In this document: piece by piece, positions 25,049 to 36,042 of the stretch
Position numbering within the stretch: the stretch's first letter is position 1
How the letters are laid out: every line of letters starts with the position of its first letter
Source of the DNA: Annulohypoxylon bovei var. microspora
Lineage: Eukaryota; Ascomycota; Sordariomycetes; Xylariales; Hypoxylaceae
Length of the DNA: 64,000 bases
Assembly (NCBI GenBank): GCA_022836615.1
Contig: MU405290.1
Span: 1 to 64,000, forward strand
Direction: 5' to 3'
The notes under the pieces: generated by a model
Databases searched by the model: none
The model's input: the letters and a program-made list of their open reading frames with translations, nothing else
What the model was told of the DNA's origin: nothing
Program-made: the position numbers and the translations under genes

Positions 25049-27302
25049 ATGGCTCAAGCTATCAAGAGCGCGCTGCCTTCCCACCTCAAGCCCGGTCCGA
25101 GAGACGCCGAGGCTGAGTTCGCTGGTAGACACCATGGCAAAACTCGATCACATATGGTATGTATAGCTCTCCTATGGCGTCCCTGTTAGTATTCGGTAGT
25201 CGGGAGGAATCGATAGCAAGTTGGATTCACGAACTCGAAACCCCTCAGAAAACAAATGGAGCCACAGACTATTCACAGCTTTGTTTCTTTGTTTTCCACC
25301 TACCTCGATGACGAAGTAACCTAAACGTCCCACGTGTGTACGCCTCAGCTTCGCATCGCACGATTACATACCTGAGATAAAGTTTCTTCCTCCATGGCTA
25401 CCTGAAGTTTGAAATCCTCCAAACATCAGGAAATCCATGTACTACTTAACATGACCGCAAAACACCCAACACTCTCCTCTGAATCACTTCCTCATCTTTC
25501 TCTGTCCGTCATTCACTGTCTTCACTAAATTCAGATTATATAGAACCTAGGAAGCTCCATGATCATCTCATGAATCTTCTTTTCTTCTGTCTACTTAATG
25601 TTTTCCCTAATTCATCTCTTCACCTTTCACTTTCCTTTGCCCTCTTAATTTAGATCATTTTCGAGGCAACAGAACAACGACAATGTCTACCTTACTAATT
25701 AATGGCAACAAGGCCTTTGAGAATGCCTCGACCAACGTCGCTGCGGCGCAAATGCGCAACTCTCTAACTGAGCTTGCGGAGACTGTCAAGGACTCGGAAC
25801 AGAAGAAGGTAAGTCCAAATCAGACATGTGTATACCTACTTCGTTTTTTGCTGACACTTCCTATCAGCTGTTCGAGACTGAAATGGACAACTTCTTCGCT
25901 CTCTTCCGCCGATACCTCAACGACAAAGCTAAGGGCAACGCTGTGTATGTATAATTCTTGCCGTAGTAGCACTTGGGATACAAAAAACAGAAGCTAATTT
26001 TGGGTTGGTAGTGACTGGGACCGTATTGCCCCTCCTGCGCAGGGTCAGGTCGTCGATTACGAAGACCTAGCCAACACCGAATCCGTCGGATTCCTCAACA
26101 AACTCGCCGTTCTGAAGTTGAACGGTGGTTTGGGTACGTCTATGGGTTGCGTCGGCCCTAAATCCGTTATCGAAGTTCGCGATGGCATGTCTTTCCTTGA
26201 CATGTCCGTACGACAAGTCGAGTACTTGAACCGAACATACGGCACCAATGTTCCCTTCATCCTAATGAACTCGTTCAACACTCATGACGACACGGCCGCC
26301 ATCATTAAGAAGTATGAGGGACACAATGTCGACATCCTTACCTTCAACCAATCAAGGTTCCCTAGAATCTACAAGGACTCTCTACTGCCAGTCCCCAAGA
26401 GCATCGACTCGCCAATCAACGAGTGGTACCCCCCCGGACACGGTGACGTCTTCGAGTCTCTATACAACTCCGGTCTCCTTGATAAGCTCATCAACCGCGG
26501 TATCGAGATCATCTTCCTATCCAACGTTGACAACCTAGGCGCCGTGGTGGACCTGCGCATCCTACAACACATGGTTGAGACGAACTCGGAGTATATCATG
26601 GAGTTGACTAACAAGACCAAGGCCGATGTCAAGGGTGGCACCATCATCGACTACGAGGGCTCTGTCCGCCTACTAGAAATTGCTCAGGTTCCCAAGGAGC
26701 ACACGAACGAGTTCAAGTCGATTAAGAAGTTCAAGTACTTTAACACTAACAACATCTGGATGAACACTAAGGCTATCAAGCGCGTCGTTGAGAACAACGA
26801 GCTTGAGATGGAGATCATCCCTAACGGCAAGACTATCGCCGGCGACAAGAAGGGCGAGTCGGATATTTCCATTCTGCAGCTCGAGACTGCGGTTGGTGCT
26901 GCCATTCGCCACTTTGGAAACGCTCACGGTGTTAATGTCCCGCGTCGTCGATTCTTGCCCGTCAAGACCTGCTCAGATTTGATGTTGGTTAAATCTGACC
27001 TGTACACGGTCAAGCACGGCCAATTACAACTGAACCCGAGCCGATTCGGTGGCGCGCCGCTTATTAAGCTGGGTAGCGACTTCAAAAAGGTGTCGGACTT
27101 CCAGAAGCGCATCCCGTCGATCCCCAAGATCATCGAACTGGACCACCTTACGATCACTGGTAATGTCAATTTGCATCGTGGTGTGGAACTAAAGGGAACC
27201 GTCATCATCGTAGCGACAGAAGGTTCTACGATCGACATCCCTCCCGGATCGATCCTGGAGAACGTGGTCGTCGAGGGTAGCTTGCGTCTGTTGGAACATT
27301 GA
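25049..27302 (+). CDS. UGP1: UTP--glucose-1-phosphate uridylyltransferase
   Basis: Four exons (25049-25156, 25713-25808, 25868-25944, 26012-27302) give 523 aa, the usual fungal UGPase length. The enzyme makes UDP-glucose from UTP and glucose-1-phosphate in the cytosol and feeds glucan, glycogen, trehalose and protein glycosylation. Exon 1 encodes the conserved leader MAQAIKSALPSHLKPG ending GRHHGKTRSHM; exon 2 continues AFENASTNVAAAQMRNSL. The nucleotide-binding motif LNGGLGTSMG is at residues 130-139, followed by VRDGMSFLD, FNQSRFPRIYKDSLLPVPKS, PPGHGDVFESL and a C-terminal left-handed beta-helix (about 410-523). Introns are 556, 59 and 67 bp. The first is exceptionally long and holds an alternative in-frame ATG at 25683 that could replace the first 36 residues by 10. 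An AATAAA lies about 245 bp past the stop. Confidence 0.95.
25500..25682 (+). promoter_or_regulatory. Possible internal promoter/leader for a second UGP1 start
   Basis: The end of UGP1 intron 1 is rich in CT tracts and CTTT runs and leads into ATG 25683 (context ACGACAATGTCT). That ATG reads straight into exon 2 as MSTLLINGNK-AFENAS with no splice. Pyrimidine-rich leaders are common in strongly expressed fungal genes. Promoter activity is an inference; the region may simply be intron. Confidence 0.3.
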
Positions 27303-28293
27303 TATGTGGTGTTCCCACCCTTGTCGTTGTTGTAGTACTCCAGCACCTTCTGTTGATGAGCGTATGTTCCGACCCAACTTTTCGCCCTCAAACCTACACC
27401 CCTTTCCCATTCTTAATCAGAGATCAGGGATTCTATAGAGATAGTTAGCCGCAGCAGAGGTGCCCTAGGACGGATGTGGGAGATAATGATTGATGTTATG
27501 CACATGGGCGTGTTGGAGCAAAAACGCCGGGAAGATAATGCAATGCAATAAAAAGGCACACATGCGGTAAATTTCTATCGAGTCCTTGTCGAGTGATTTG
27601 TACATGGTGTTGTGTATTCATGACTCGTGACTAGTAATGGTTACGCGTAGCTGATAGCTCACCTACATGTAGTTTTCGCAATCTACGATACGGTTGTTTC
27701 ACTTCACTCCATAGTATCGACTGGAAGCAAGACAAGGTTTGACGGAAAATTTCAGACAAGTTTTCATTGATTCTGAGGACTCCCAGCAATGACCTGTGGT
27801 GACTCCCTAATCGAGTGTCTTCCATACACAGTCCTAACCTCTCCAGGCCTTGAGGCTCCCTAGTACACTGGTATGCAGTGGTTTGAGTATCCCACCAGGA
27901 AAACTCCCACCTGTCATCGATGTGCTCACTGCATACACCTCCACATTGTTCGTATCTCGCAATTTCCTTCCTCGCACTCCTTTCCACATTGCGAGGGGCA
28001 ACCAATATTAGCCGAGACAAAATTTTGCGGGTGGTTGGAGCGTAGTCTGATAATTTCAACTTCGATAGTGTGTCGGAAGTGTATTAAATAGTTATCGAGA
28101 ATTAGTTGAATGGTATGTTAGGCTGCATACTCACCAAGGTAGCAGGCGTTAAACTGGGCGAAGTGGCTGAATCATTGAGGCGTATGTGAGATAGGATAGG
28201 TAGTGAGTGATCTAACCTCATCCTGTGGTAATCTCACCCCGGTCGTCATATCGTCGTTCCAAAAAGTCGCCAATAGCAGCTTCACAAGCAACT
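27303..28293. other. Intergenic, convergent ends of UGP1 and ING gene
   Basis: Holds the UGP1 3' UTR (AATAAA at 27547-27552) and the 3' UTR of the ING gene. A 142-codon minus ORF at 27631-28059 begins with TTG and looks like nothing known. Confidence 0.55.
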
Positions 28294-29856
28294 TCACTTC
28301 CCCTTCTTCTTCATAGCCTCGGTACAAGAAGGACAATACCAGCGGCCCTCGGGTTCGGACTTGAGGCCCACGCACGTCCAGTGGAACCACTCGTAGGGAC
28401 ACGCGGTATTGTCGCAAGCCACCATGTCGCCGTAGGACACGTGCTGGCAGAGGCAATATTTCTTCCCCTCTTCATCTTCCTCGTCATCCGAAGCCCCCGA
28501 ACCTGCCGACACAGACCCCCTATCCGGCATCTCTTCATCTCCCCCTCCGCTAGCGCGGGCACGATGGTGTTTATGGTGTAAGTGGGGTCGGGGAACAGGT
28601 GTGCCGCTCCCAGCTCGGGACCCGGCGCGCGATGATCGAACGGATTCTGCGTCGGAAAGTTCGCTGTCTGCTGTTGATGCCGGAGATCCCTTCGATATAC
28701 CTGCACGTCTCACACGCGATAATGTCGATTTCGAGTTCGGTGGTTTCTTACGGCTAATACCTGCTGATGGTGTGCCTCTTCGCCCGGCACCTACACTTCC
28801 CGCTTTTGAACTTGCTCGGGGCCCTGCACTCCCAGCCCTTACCGTCGCTCCTGGTGTTCCTACCTTGGGTGTTCCCGGTCCGAGAGATGAATGCCGAGCC
28901 AGCGCACTCGATGCCGTGGGCAGGCTGCCCAGACCAGAACTCACCCGCGGGCCTCTCTTCGGAACGCCACTTCCACTACAACGCCTTGTTAGTACTTATA
29001 ACTTATGTATAGCTCTGTGAATCATCGGTATGAGTATTGGTAATGTGTTATTGTGTATGGGTGTCGTGAGCAGGAACTACTGCAACAGTGGGACGGGGTC
29101 TCCCAGAATATGTGTCAAATGCGAAGGGGCGCAATGGATGGGGACACGTAATAATTGTAAGGTTACTCACGGCCCAGCAGATGACTCGCGCTGGTTGCGA
29201 TTGCTCATGATCATACTCGCGGCGGGAGACGTGGGCGCCGAGCTAGAGATGTGGGCTTGCGACTGCGTTGTTCGGATTTGGGGGTTAGCAGGTCGCGAAT
29301 TCGTCGGGGTCGCATTGGTCGAGATGGGGTTGAGCGGCGTGATGTTAGACGTCGATACAGTCAGTCCTCGAAGACTGGGGTTGCTGTTGTTATTCGCGGC
29401 GCTAGGCCGTACTGTGGATGGTAGTTCGTCGGGGTCGGTGAAGCCGGGCTCGCCTCGATCGCTTAGCTGCTTGATCTGCATGTCGAGATGTCGAAGATGC
29501 TTGTCCATGAGGGCCTTAGCCTTACGAGCCAGAGCAATCTTCTCATCGGAAAGCGCCTCGGCTTTGTCGTAATTCTCCTTGACGGTATTGCGTAATGCCT
29601 GTTCGCGTGGGAAGGGCGCGTGGCTACCATTCAGTCGAATCCAGCGTTGGATCTTAGCATCGCAGTCTTCGGCAATCTTGATATGTTCGTTGAATAAACG
29701 GTCTTTGTAGGCAATCTCATCTTGGTAGAAGCGGAGCTCCTCGGGTAGGTTCGAGGTTCGATAGATAAAGTCTTCGAGGATGGCGGCCGGGTCTTGGGCC
29801 TCGGTGGAGGGCGCCATCTTCTTCACGAAGTCTATGGAGAGATCGTCTCTAGGCAT
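28294..29856 (-). CDS. ING-family PHD-finger protein (histone-acetylation complex subunit)
   Basis: Exon 1 (29856-29171) and exon 2 (28975-28294) around a 195-bp intron give 455 aa. The N-terminal ING domain (about residues 15-140) is helical: AAILEDFIYRTSNLPEELRF, then EHIKIAEDCDAKIQRWIR and ARKAKALMDKHLRHLDMQI. A long low-complexity linker rich in Ser, Pro, Thr, Arg and Gly follows, with an acidic patch DDEEDEEGKK. The C-terminal PHD finger (about 403-446) has all C4HC3 ligands: CLC, CDNTAC, FHWTC and WYCPSC. ING proteins read H3K4me3 and anchor NuA4, Rpd3L or similar complexes; length and layout suggest Yng2 or Pho23 types, which I cannot separate. A second acceptor 9 nt upstream (28984) would also stay in frame. 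It is divergent from HOS2, 2.1 kb away. Confidence 0.9.
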
Positions 29857-31989
29857 GGTTGTTAACCTGGCCCTCTAAGCGGGGGCGCCCTTCAAGTGAC
29901 AGTGAAAAGGGAGTTTAAAAAGGTGAACGACGCATGCGCATGATTTTAGGGGACGACCTCGAGGAGGGGGGATAGTGAATGACAAGGGGAAATTGTTCTG
30001 ATGAACAGATTACAATGTCGCCTCGTCTGATGTTACTTTTTTCCCGTGTTTCAGTTTGTACTTTTCTTCAATTGCCTCTTATGTTTTTTGTTGCGCAATT
30101 GCTGCCTTGTGACCTCGTCCCAGAAACAGTGCGTAATGTCTGCTGGGAATCATAGGTGACGATGTTGGATTGAAGATTGAGGATTGAAGGTTGAAGGTTG
30201 GGAGATGGTCGTAATTTGGAAATCACATGCATATATTTTGTAAAGGTTGTGAATTCGAGCTGCGGCTCACCTTCCTAACCAGTCCTGAGAATTGATCACA
30301 GAAAAAGTAATCTCCCAAGGTAAGAGCGGCTTGTCATGAATTATGAGGTAGCCGCTATGAATGCGTAAAGAAGGGAATAAATCCTCACTTCTTTAGGTAA
30401 TTGCTAGGTACGAAATGGCTTGCACGGAAGGCGCAAACACGAGTGGTGGTCCCAGTCCCCAGTGTGAATGTGGGGTTGTCGTTTTGTAGTGGATGAATTA
30501 TGAAAGTGAATGTTAAAAGGGAAGAAAAAGGCCAGGCCAAAAGTTAGGATGTAAACTAACAAATTACGTAATTTGCAGTCGTCACTAAATATTGGCCTAT
30601 CGGTGCACATTCGTTAAACCGTTGAATATCATATCTAGCATAATACAATAATTGAATAAATATATACACTTATTAGGAAATTCTTTTTATAATTATTATC
30701 ACAAGCTCCGATTGGCAGTTTTCATAACTCAGAAAATAATTTATACCAACATCATTCTCATCGAAATTTTGCAGATATCCATGTATATTGATCTAGAGGG
30801 AGTCAACCGAACAAGATTCATGGAAGAGGAATAATGACTTAGCCTAAGAGTCCATTGAACAGGTCCTATTCTCGAGTAACTTCAACCCCTTACAAACGAA
30901 GAAGCCACAGAAGCCGGCAGCGTCAACTCTCGAATCGGATCTCGAAAGAATACTGATTGATAGTTACTGGATTAGTAACGGGGATGGCATTGTATTTGAG
31001 CATGGCATGGCTCTCTCTCTCTCTCTGCCCTCCTTATGAAGTGGATAGGAAGGTTTACTATCGAGCCTGTAGGTACGACGAAGTGTGTGTGCGAGAATAA
31101 GAAATCTGGGATAGCCAACATTTCTCTAAAGGAGCAGGGCGAGAAGTGCCTTAGTGTTATAACAGACATGCGGGACAAGACGAGAATCGAGTCTTGTATT
31201 GAAGGTATATATCGTCAAGTAGTAAAATGAGATAACCTACCGAGGAACGCTACATATCTTGTTCTATAAATGTGAAGGGAAATTGAGGTGGAAAAGAAAC
31301 CGATAAATATAAAATAGGATATAGAATGAACATGGGGGAAGTTACCCCAGTGTCTTATATAATGCACCGTGGAGTGCCGCCAAAGCTTAAACCTGGCGGG
31401 TATCGAGTCTTTATGGTGGGTCTCACAACGCCGGAGCTGGGGAGGAAGCCACACCTACATCTGACACAGATCTCACTCATTACTAATTGGGATTAGCGTC
31501 TTTAATTTTGCATATCGCTAGTGCATTAAGGTGGGCCTAGCCGGTAACTACCGCTCTTTGGTAGTGGCACGGCTGAAGGTCTGAAAGTCGCCTTCATCCA
31601 TCTTTAAACTTCATCATCTCAATTGACAACAATTTCATCGTTACTCGGTAAAGGATCCTTAAAGGTTTCGAATTACTTCATTCTTATGATATATATGAGG
31701 CGATCTTATTGCCACCATCTTATGATTCATGAAAATTCTTAACTTACGATAGGCGACACGTTTATTACCACCAACGACTTTTGACGTCTTCCTAATCGAT
31801 CTAATTCAACTTTTGAGCCTTCATTTACATAGAAAACCAAGTATCAACGCGACGGTCACACGATTTAGTTATCTTGAACGCGATATACTTACACTTATCG
31901 GTCTAGATAACCATATTTCCAAACGTCTTTACATTGCACCTCGCTTAATAGCTCCTTATTGATCCTCAATCCATCTACTGGTTTTCACG
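29857..31989. other. 2.1-kb divergent promoter region (ING gene and HOS2)
   Basis: No gene seen. Features noted are imperfect GATTGAA/GGTTGAA repeats at about 30167-30205 and a (CT)8 run at 31011-31026. The last 300 bp before HOS2 is AT-rich leader sequence. Both flanking genes encode chromatin acetylation/deacetylation proteins and are transcribed away from this stretch. Confidence 0.5.
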
Positions 31990-33489
31990 ATGGAGATAGA
32001 CCCGGCGAATCATTATTCGCTGCGGCTACCAAAACCCAACTACCTTCCTCACAAGGTCGATGTCGATGGCCCGGTGGTTAAGAAGTTTAACAAACCCTTA
32101 GATCGTCCAAGCGACATGGAAAATGCCGCCTATCTTAACAAAATCAAACGTTTCGCTCATGAATATGGCATCACAAAACCTAAGGGCTATACGGTTTCAT
32201 TTCACTATAACCCCGACATGGAGAGACATCACTTCGGCCAGACACATCCAATGAAGCCTTGGCGGCTAACTCTTACCAAGAGCCTGGTATCATCATATGG
32301 AATGAATTTCGCAATGGACAACTATACCGCCCGCGCAGCCACATACGAGGAGCTCACAGCCTTCCATACAGAGGACTACGTCGAATTTCTTGCCTCGGTA
32401 CCACCTCAGCCACTGCCACTTGACGTTGACAACTCTAGTCCAGATCTCAAGTTCAATCTGGGAGGTAGTGACTGCCCACTTTTCGAAGGACTGTATGATT
32501 ATTGTTCTATGTCTGCCGGTGGTTCCCTGGATGCCGCAAGGAAGCTATGCACGGGACAATCTGACATCGCCATATCTTGGGGCGGTGGACTACATCACGC
32601 TAAGAAATCAGAGGCTTCTGGGTTTTGTTATATCAACGATATTGTCCTTGGTATACTACAACTTCTGCGCGTCCACCCTCGAGTCCTCTACATTGATATC
32701 GATGTACATCACGGCGACGGTGTAGAAGAGGCTTTCTTCTCTACCGACCGTGTCATGACGGTCTCCTTTCACAAGTACGATCCTATGGTTTTTTTCCCTG
32801 GTACTGGTGGTCTAGATGACAACGGTCCTAAAAGCGAGCATAACCCGGGCGCCCATCACGCTATCAACGTGCCCCTCAATGATGGGGTTACTGATGAACA
32901 ATACGAGTGGCTTTTCAAGAGCATCATCTCAAGGTGCATCGAAAAATTTAGACCTGGCGCAATTGCTCTACAGTGCGGCGCAGACTCTCTGGCTGGGGAT
33001 CGATTAGGTAAATTCAATCTGCTCGTTCAGGGTCACGCGTCGTGTGTGGAGTACTGCAAAAGCCTCGGTATCCCTCTGCTCATGTTCGGCGGTGGCGGTT
33101 ACACGCCACGAAACGTTGCCCGTGCTTGGGCGTACGAGACGGCTGTCGCTATCGGACATAAACAAACCATCCCTGCAGAAATCCCTCTTCACACCCCTTG
33201 GCGCGAGCGCTTCCGCCAAGACACGCTCTTGCCTACCCTAGCACAGATCTTAGGCGAGCCGCGCCAGAACAAGAACACCAAAAAGAAGCTAGATGATATT
33301 ATAGAGCACGTCACCGAACAGCTGCGATTTGTCGAGACTGCGCCTAGTGTGCAGTTCTCTACTATACCACCTGATCTTGGACCTATCAGGGACGAGGTGG
33401 AGCAGAAGATTAAGGAGGAGGTTCAGGAGAGGGATGAATTGGGGCGGAAGCTTCGGGAAGAGGGTCTCGGAGACCGCATGGAATTTTAG
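31990..33489 (+). CDS. HOS2: Class I histone deacetylase, Hos2 type
   Basis: A single exon of 499 aa. Hos2-type enzymes remove acetyl groups from histone H3/H4 lysines as the catalytic part of the Set3 complex in the nucleus. Start and domain layout match the family: HFGQTHPMKPWRLTLTKSL near residue 78, then NLGGSDCPLFEGLYDYCS. Active-site elements are all present: H202-H203 in GGGLHHAKK; zinc ligands D238 and H240 in DVHHGDG and D332 in CGADSL; HKYDPMVFFPGTGGLD; and catalytic Y371 in GGGGYTPRN. The tail (about 450-499) is charged and coiled-coil-like, unlike the acidic Rpd3 tail. The motif set points to Hos2 rather than Rpd3 or Hos1, but I could not run a tree. Confidence 0.92.
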   Translation: MEIDPANHYSLRLPKPNYLPHKVDVDGPVVKKFNKPLDRPSDMENAAYLNKIKRFAHEYGITKPKGYTVSFHYNPDMERHHFGQTHPMKPWRLTLTKSLVSSYGMNFAMDNYTARAATYEELTAFHTEDYVEFLASVPPQPLPLDVDNSSPDLKFNLGGSDCPLFEGLYDYCSMSAGGSLDAARKLCTGQSDIAISWGGGLHHAKKSEASGFCYINDIVLGILQLLRVHPRVLYIDIDVHHGDGVEEAFFSTDRVMTVSFHKYDPMVFFPGTGGLDDNGPKSEHNPGAHHAINVPLNDGVTDEQYEWLFKSIISRCIEKFRPGAIALQCGADSLAGDRLGKFNLLVQGHASCVEYCKSLGIPLLMFGGGGYTPRNVARAWAYETAVAIGHKQTIPAEIPLHTPWRERFRQDTLLPTLAQILGEPRQNKNTKKKLDDIIEHVTEQLRFVETAPSVQFSTIPPDLGPIRDEVEQKIKEEVQERDELGRKLREEGLGDRMEF

Positions 33490-33739
33490 TTGCTAAACAT
33501 GGTACAGTATTTGACGGCGAGCTTAACTGGCAGGATCATGTTGATATTGCAGACGCCTCGGCTCTGGCTTAAGAGGTGTCTCTTATGCTAGGGAGCATTC
33601 GACATACCCTATCTAGGTATTCAATGCAAGCCATATCATCGACAGAGTTGCCTCCTGTTTACATATAACAAGTAACAGATCTTGGATCGAAACACTAGCT
33701 TCACCTTGCGTCTATCGTCTGTTTGATTTTATGATACCT

Positions 33740-35584
33740 TCATTTCACCTTGGAAATCTTATAGCCGCCCGGAACCCGCTCTTGGAACACTCCCGTCGGA
33801 TCATACTTCGCTGACGCCTCCTTCATCCTCTTTACATTGTCCTCGCCGTAGCTCCCAAGAGGGTCCTGCAAGCCATTGCAGTAATTCAGATATAGAAATC
33901 CAACGTCCTTATCGAGCGACATAGCGTATGATTTGACCTCGCTAAACATCGTTCTCGTCACAGGTTCGCTAACTCTCTCCGACAACTCAGACGTTGCGAC
34001 TTCGACTGCCACTATCGCTACAACGCAGTCGTCCGTCAGTCGTTCAAGGCCAAGCACGTTACTACCCCGATCCACGGAATGCTGTGTCCAGGACGCAAGC
34101 AGTGGCTGGAAGACCATGTTGACGCTAAAGTTGTTGTCGGGCATAGCCTTTTTCAATTCTTCCAATAGGGCCTCGTACGCGTCGACCGTTTTGCGGAGGA
34201 TTCGATAGTCAAGCTTGAAAGTAATTGTCATCCAGAAACCACTAATAGGGCAAATTAGCTAGAGCGGACGAATAATGATGAAATGGAAGAATTTCGACTT
34301 ACTGCCTCCCAGAAGGAAGAATAAAATCTGCTATCTTCTTAGCCACCGTTGTCGTTTTGATATTCTGCTGACCTGGAATTTCCAGGAACTTCTGCAAAGC
34401 CTTTGGGCTTTCGACCCCATCGAGGCTAGTGAAGAGGATGTTTATAATATGCTCTTGAGCAAAGGGTATGAAAGCAAACATTGCGAGGACATGGCTATCG
34501 GGGTTCTTGGCAAGTTTCGTCGAAAAGTCGACGTAAGCTTCGATGACCTGATCGGTGGCAGATGGGGAGATGATAGAGCTCCCGTCCCATATGTTGGAGG
34601 CCTTGAAGGATTGCATGTCAAATCGTGTAACTATTCCAAAGTTGTTGTGGCCCCCTTTTAGCACGCGGAATAGGTCCGAATTTGTTGTGCTATTAGCCTC
34701 GACTACGCTCCCGTCGCCCAGAACAACTTCGTAGTTTACAACTTGATCTAGTTATATTAGGAAAGTAAGTTTTTGGACGCGATTACCCCTATATCGGGCT
34801 TTGCTAAGTTGTTGCATAGGGGAATAATGCTCCCCAACAGCCGGCCAAACACTTTGATGGCAAGACCATTCTCATGAAATAAGAAGGATATCACTTACCG
34901 CAGCCCCACCCGTAACGACAATTATAAAAAGTCAACCCGCCGCCGGTCAAAAGACCTCCAACGCCAACCATGCCTTCGCGTCCACCAGCAATCATCACTC
35001 CGTCTGCAAGGTCTCTAGTCAATATTTCTGTACCCAGAAGATATCAAATACGTCACCTACGCTTCTCCACATCTGCATAGACATCCTTCCATCTAGAGCC
35101 GGGCTGTAGTGACACAAGCCCCGTCTTTGTATGGTAAGTTGTCCCCGCCATGAGACCGAGATCAATAGTCACACCATCTTCGATATTGTTACCGGCTCTC
35201 GTATGTAGCATATGGCCACCGCTATTCAGACAGTCATCTGTCAGTGATATCGACAAGGATATCACCATATCGGGATACATTCAGGCACAAAAGCCAACTT
35301 TCGGCCGAGTGGATTTATGTGATGCGGGAATTAACAGTCGGGCAGCTCGAGACTAACCTGCGGATAGCGAACTTGCAGCCAGCAGTTCCCACCAGAGCCT
35401 TTACTATCTTAGAGACCTCCTCTGTGTTTCGGGGCTGCACAATAGCCCAGGGTCTTTGACGGGGTGTCAGTGACCAGTAGGATTCCTCTCGTGCCTCGTA
35501 TGCCTGCTGGCCAGGGGTGTACAAGACATCACCCAGGTTTGCCTTCTTCAGGTTAGAAATAGCAGACTGCGCGATAGATACCAT
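33740..35584 (-). CDS. BBE-type FAD-linked oxidoreductase
   Basis: Five exons (35584-35358, 35221-35061, 35003-34899, 34747-34303, 34241-33740) keep frame throughout and give 479 aa. Introns are 136, 57, 151 and 61 bp. The PCMH-type FAD domain (about 40-215) has RPWAIVQPRNTEEVSKIV, then SGGHMLHTRAGNNIEDG with H79 as the likely covalent-FAD histidine. It continues with EKHGVMIAGGREGMVGVGGL, GGGLTFYNCRYGWGCD and VVNYEVVLGDG. VLKGGHNNFGIVTRFDM opens the substrate domain. The C-terminal BBE segment has LYLNYCNGLQDPLGSYG and the ending GVFQERVPGGYKI. The EKHG join needs the GTAGGT donor rather than a GTGACG three bases on. There is no signal peptide, so it is probably intracellular. Substrate unknown; relatives oxidise alcohols, amines or alkaloid intermediates. 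The co-oriented OYE gene lies 458 bp upstream. Confidence 0.88.
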
Positions 35585-36042
35585 GATGATACTGCCGGGT
35601 CAGAAAACGACCTTATGTACAGGTACACAGAAGTCTTGTACCTGTGAAATGCGAAAAACTCGTCCGCCCTTCATACCTAGGCACTTACCTAGGTATTTAT
35701 GCCTGGCGTACACCACTCTCACCTCGATAAGACCCATGTCTAAGCCTATTTTCGGCCGAGCTTCGAAATTGGTCAGCCGATCCTAAGTTATCCAATGGGA
35801 ACCCCTAACTAGGTATATTAATAATAGGCTATCTCGTCAAGTCTACAAATACTTAGACCAAAATATTCATATAGTAAGCTTACCTACCGGTAGGCCAGGT
35901 ATTGGACAACCTAATATTATGATAAGCTACCTATAGATCACTTGCAAGTGACGACTGGGAATAGACAGAATTTCTGTTAACTACCTAGGTACCTACGTAT
36001 GACTATCGACACCGAAACCCTTCCAAAAACTCCCGGCCACTC
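35585..36042. other. Spacer between FAD oxidase and OYE genes, TAGGTA-rich
   Basis: Promoter region of the FAD oxidase and 3' region of the OYE gene. It is unusually dense in TAGGTA/TACCTA words, for example CCTAGG with TACCTAGGTA at 35676-35695, TACCTACCGGTAGG near 35881, and CTACCTAGGTACCTACG at 35981-35997. Confidence 0.5.

Noticed and set aside
27631..28059. 142-codon minus ORF between UGP1 and the ING gene
   Set aside because: Opens with TTG; composition and sequence look random; lies in the two 3' UTRs.
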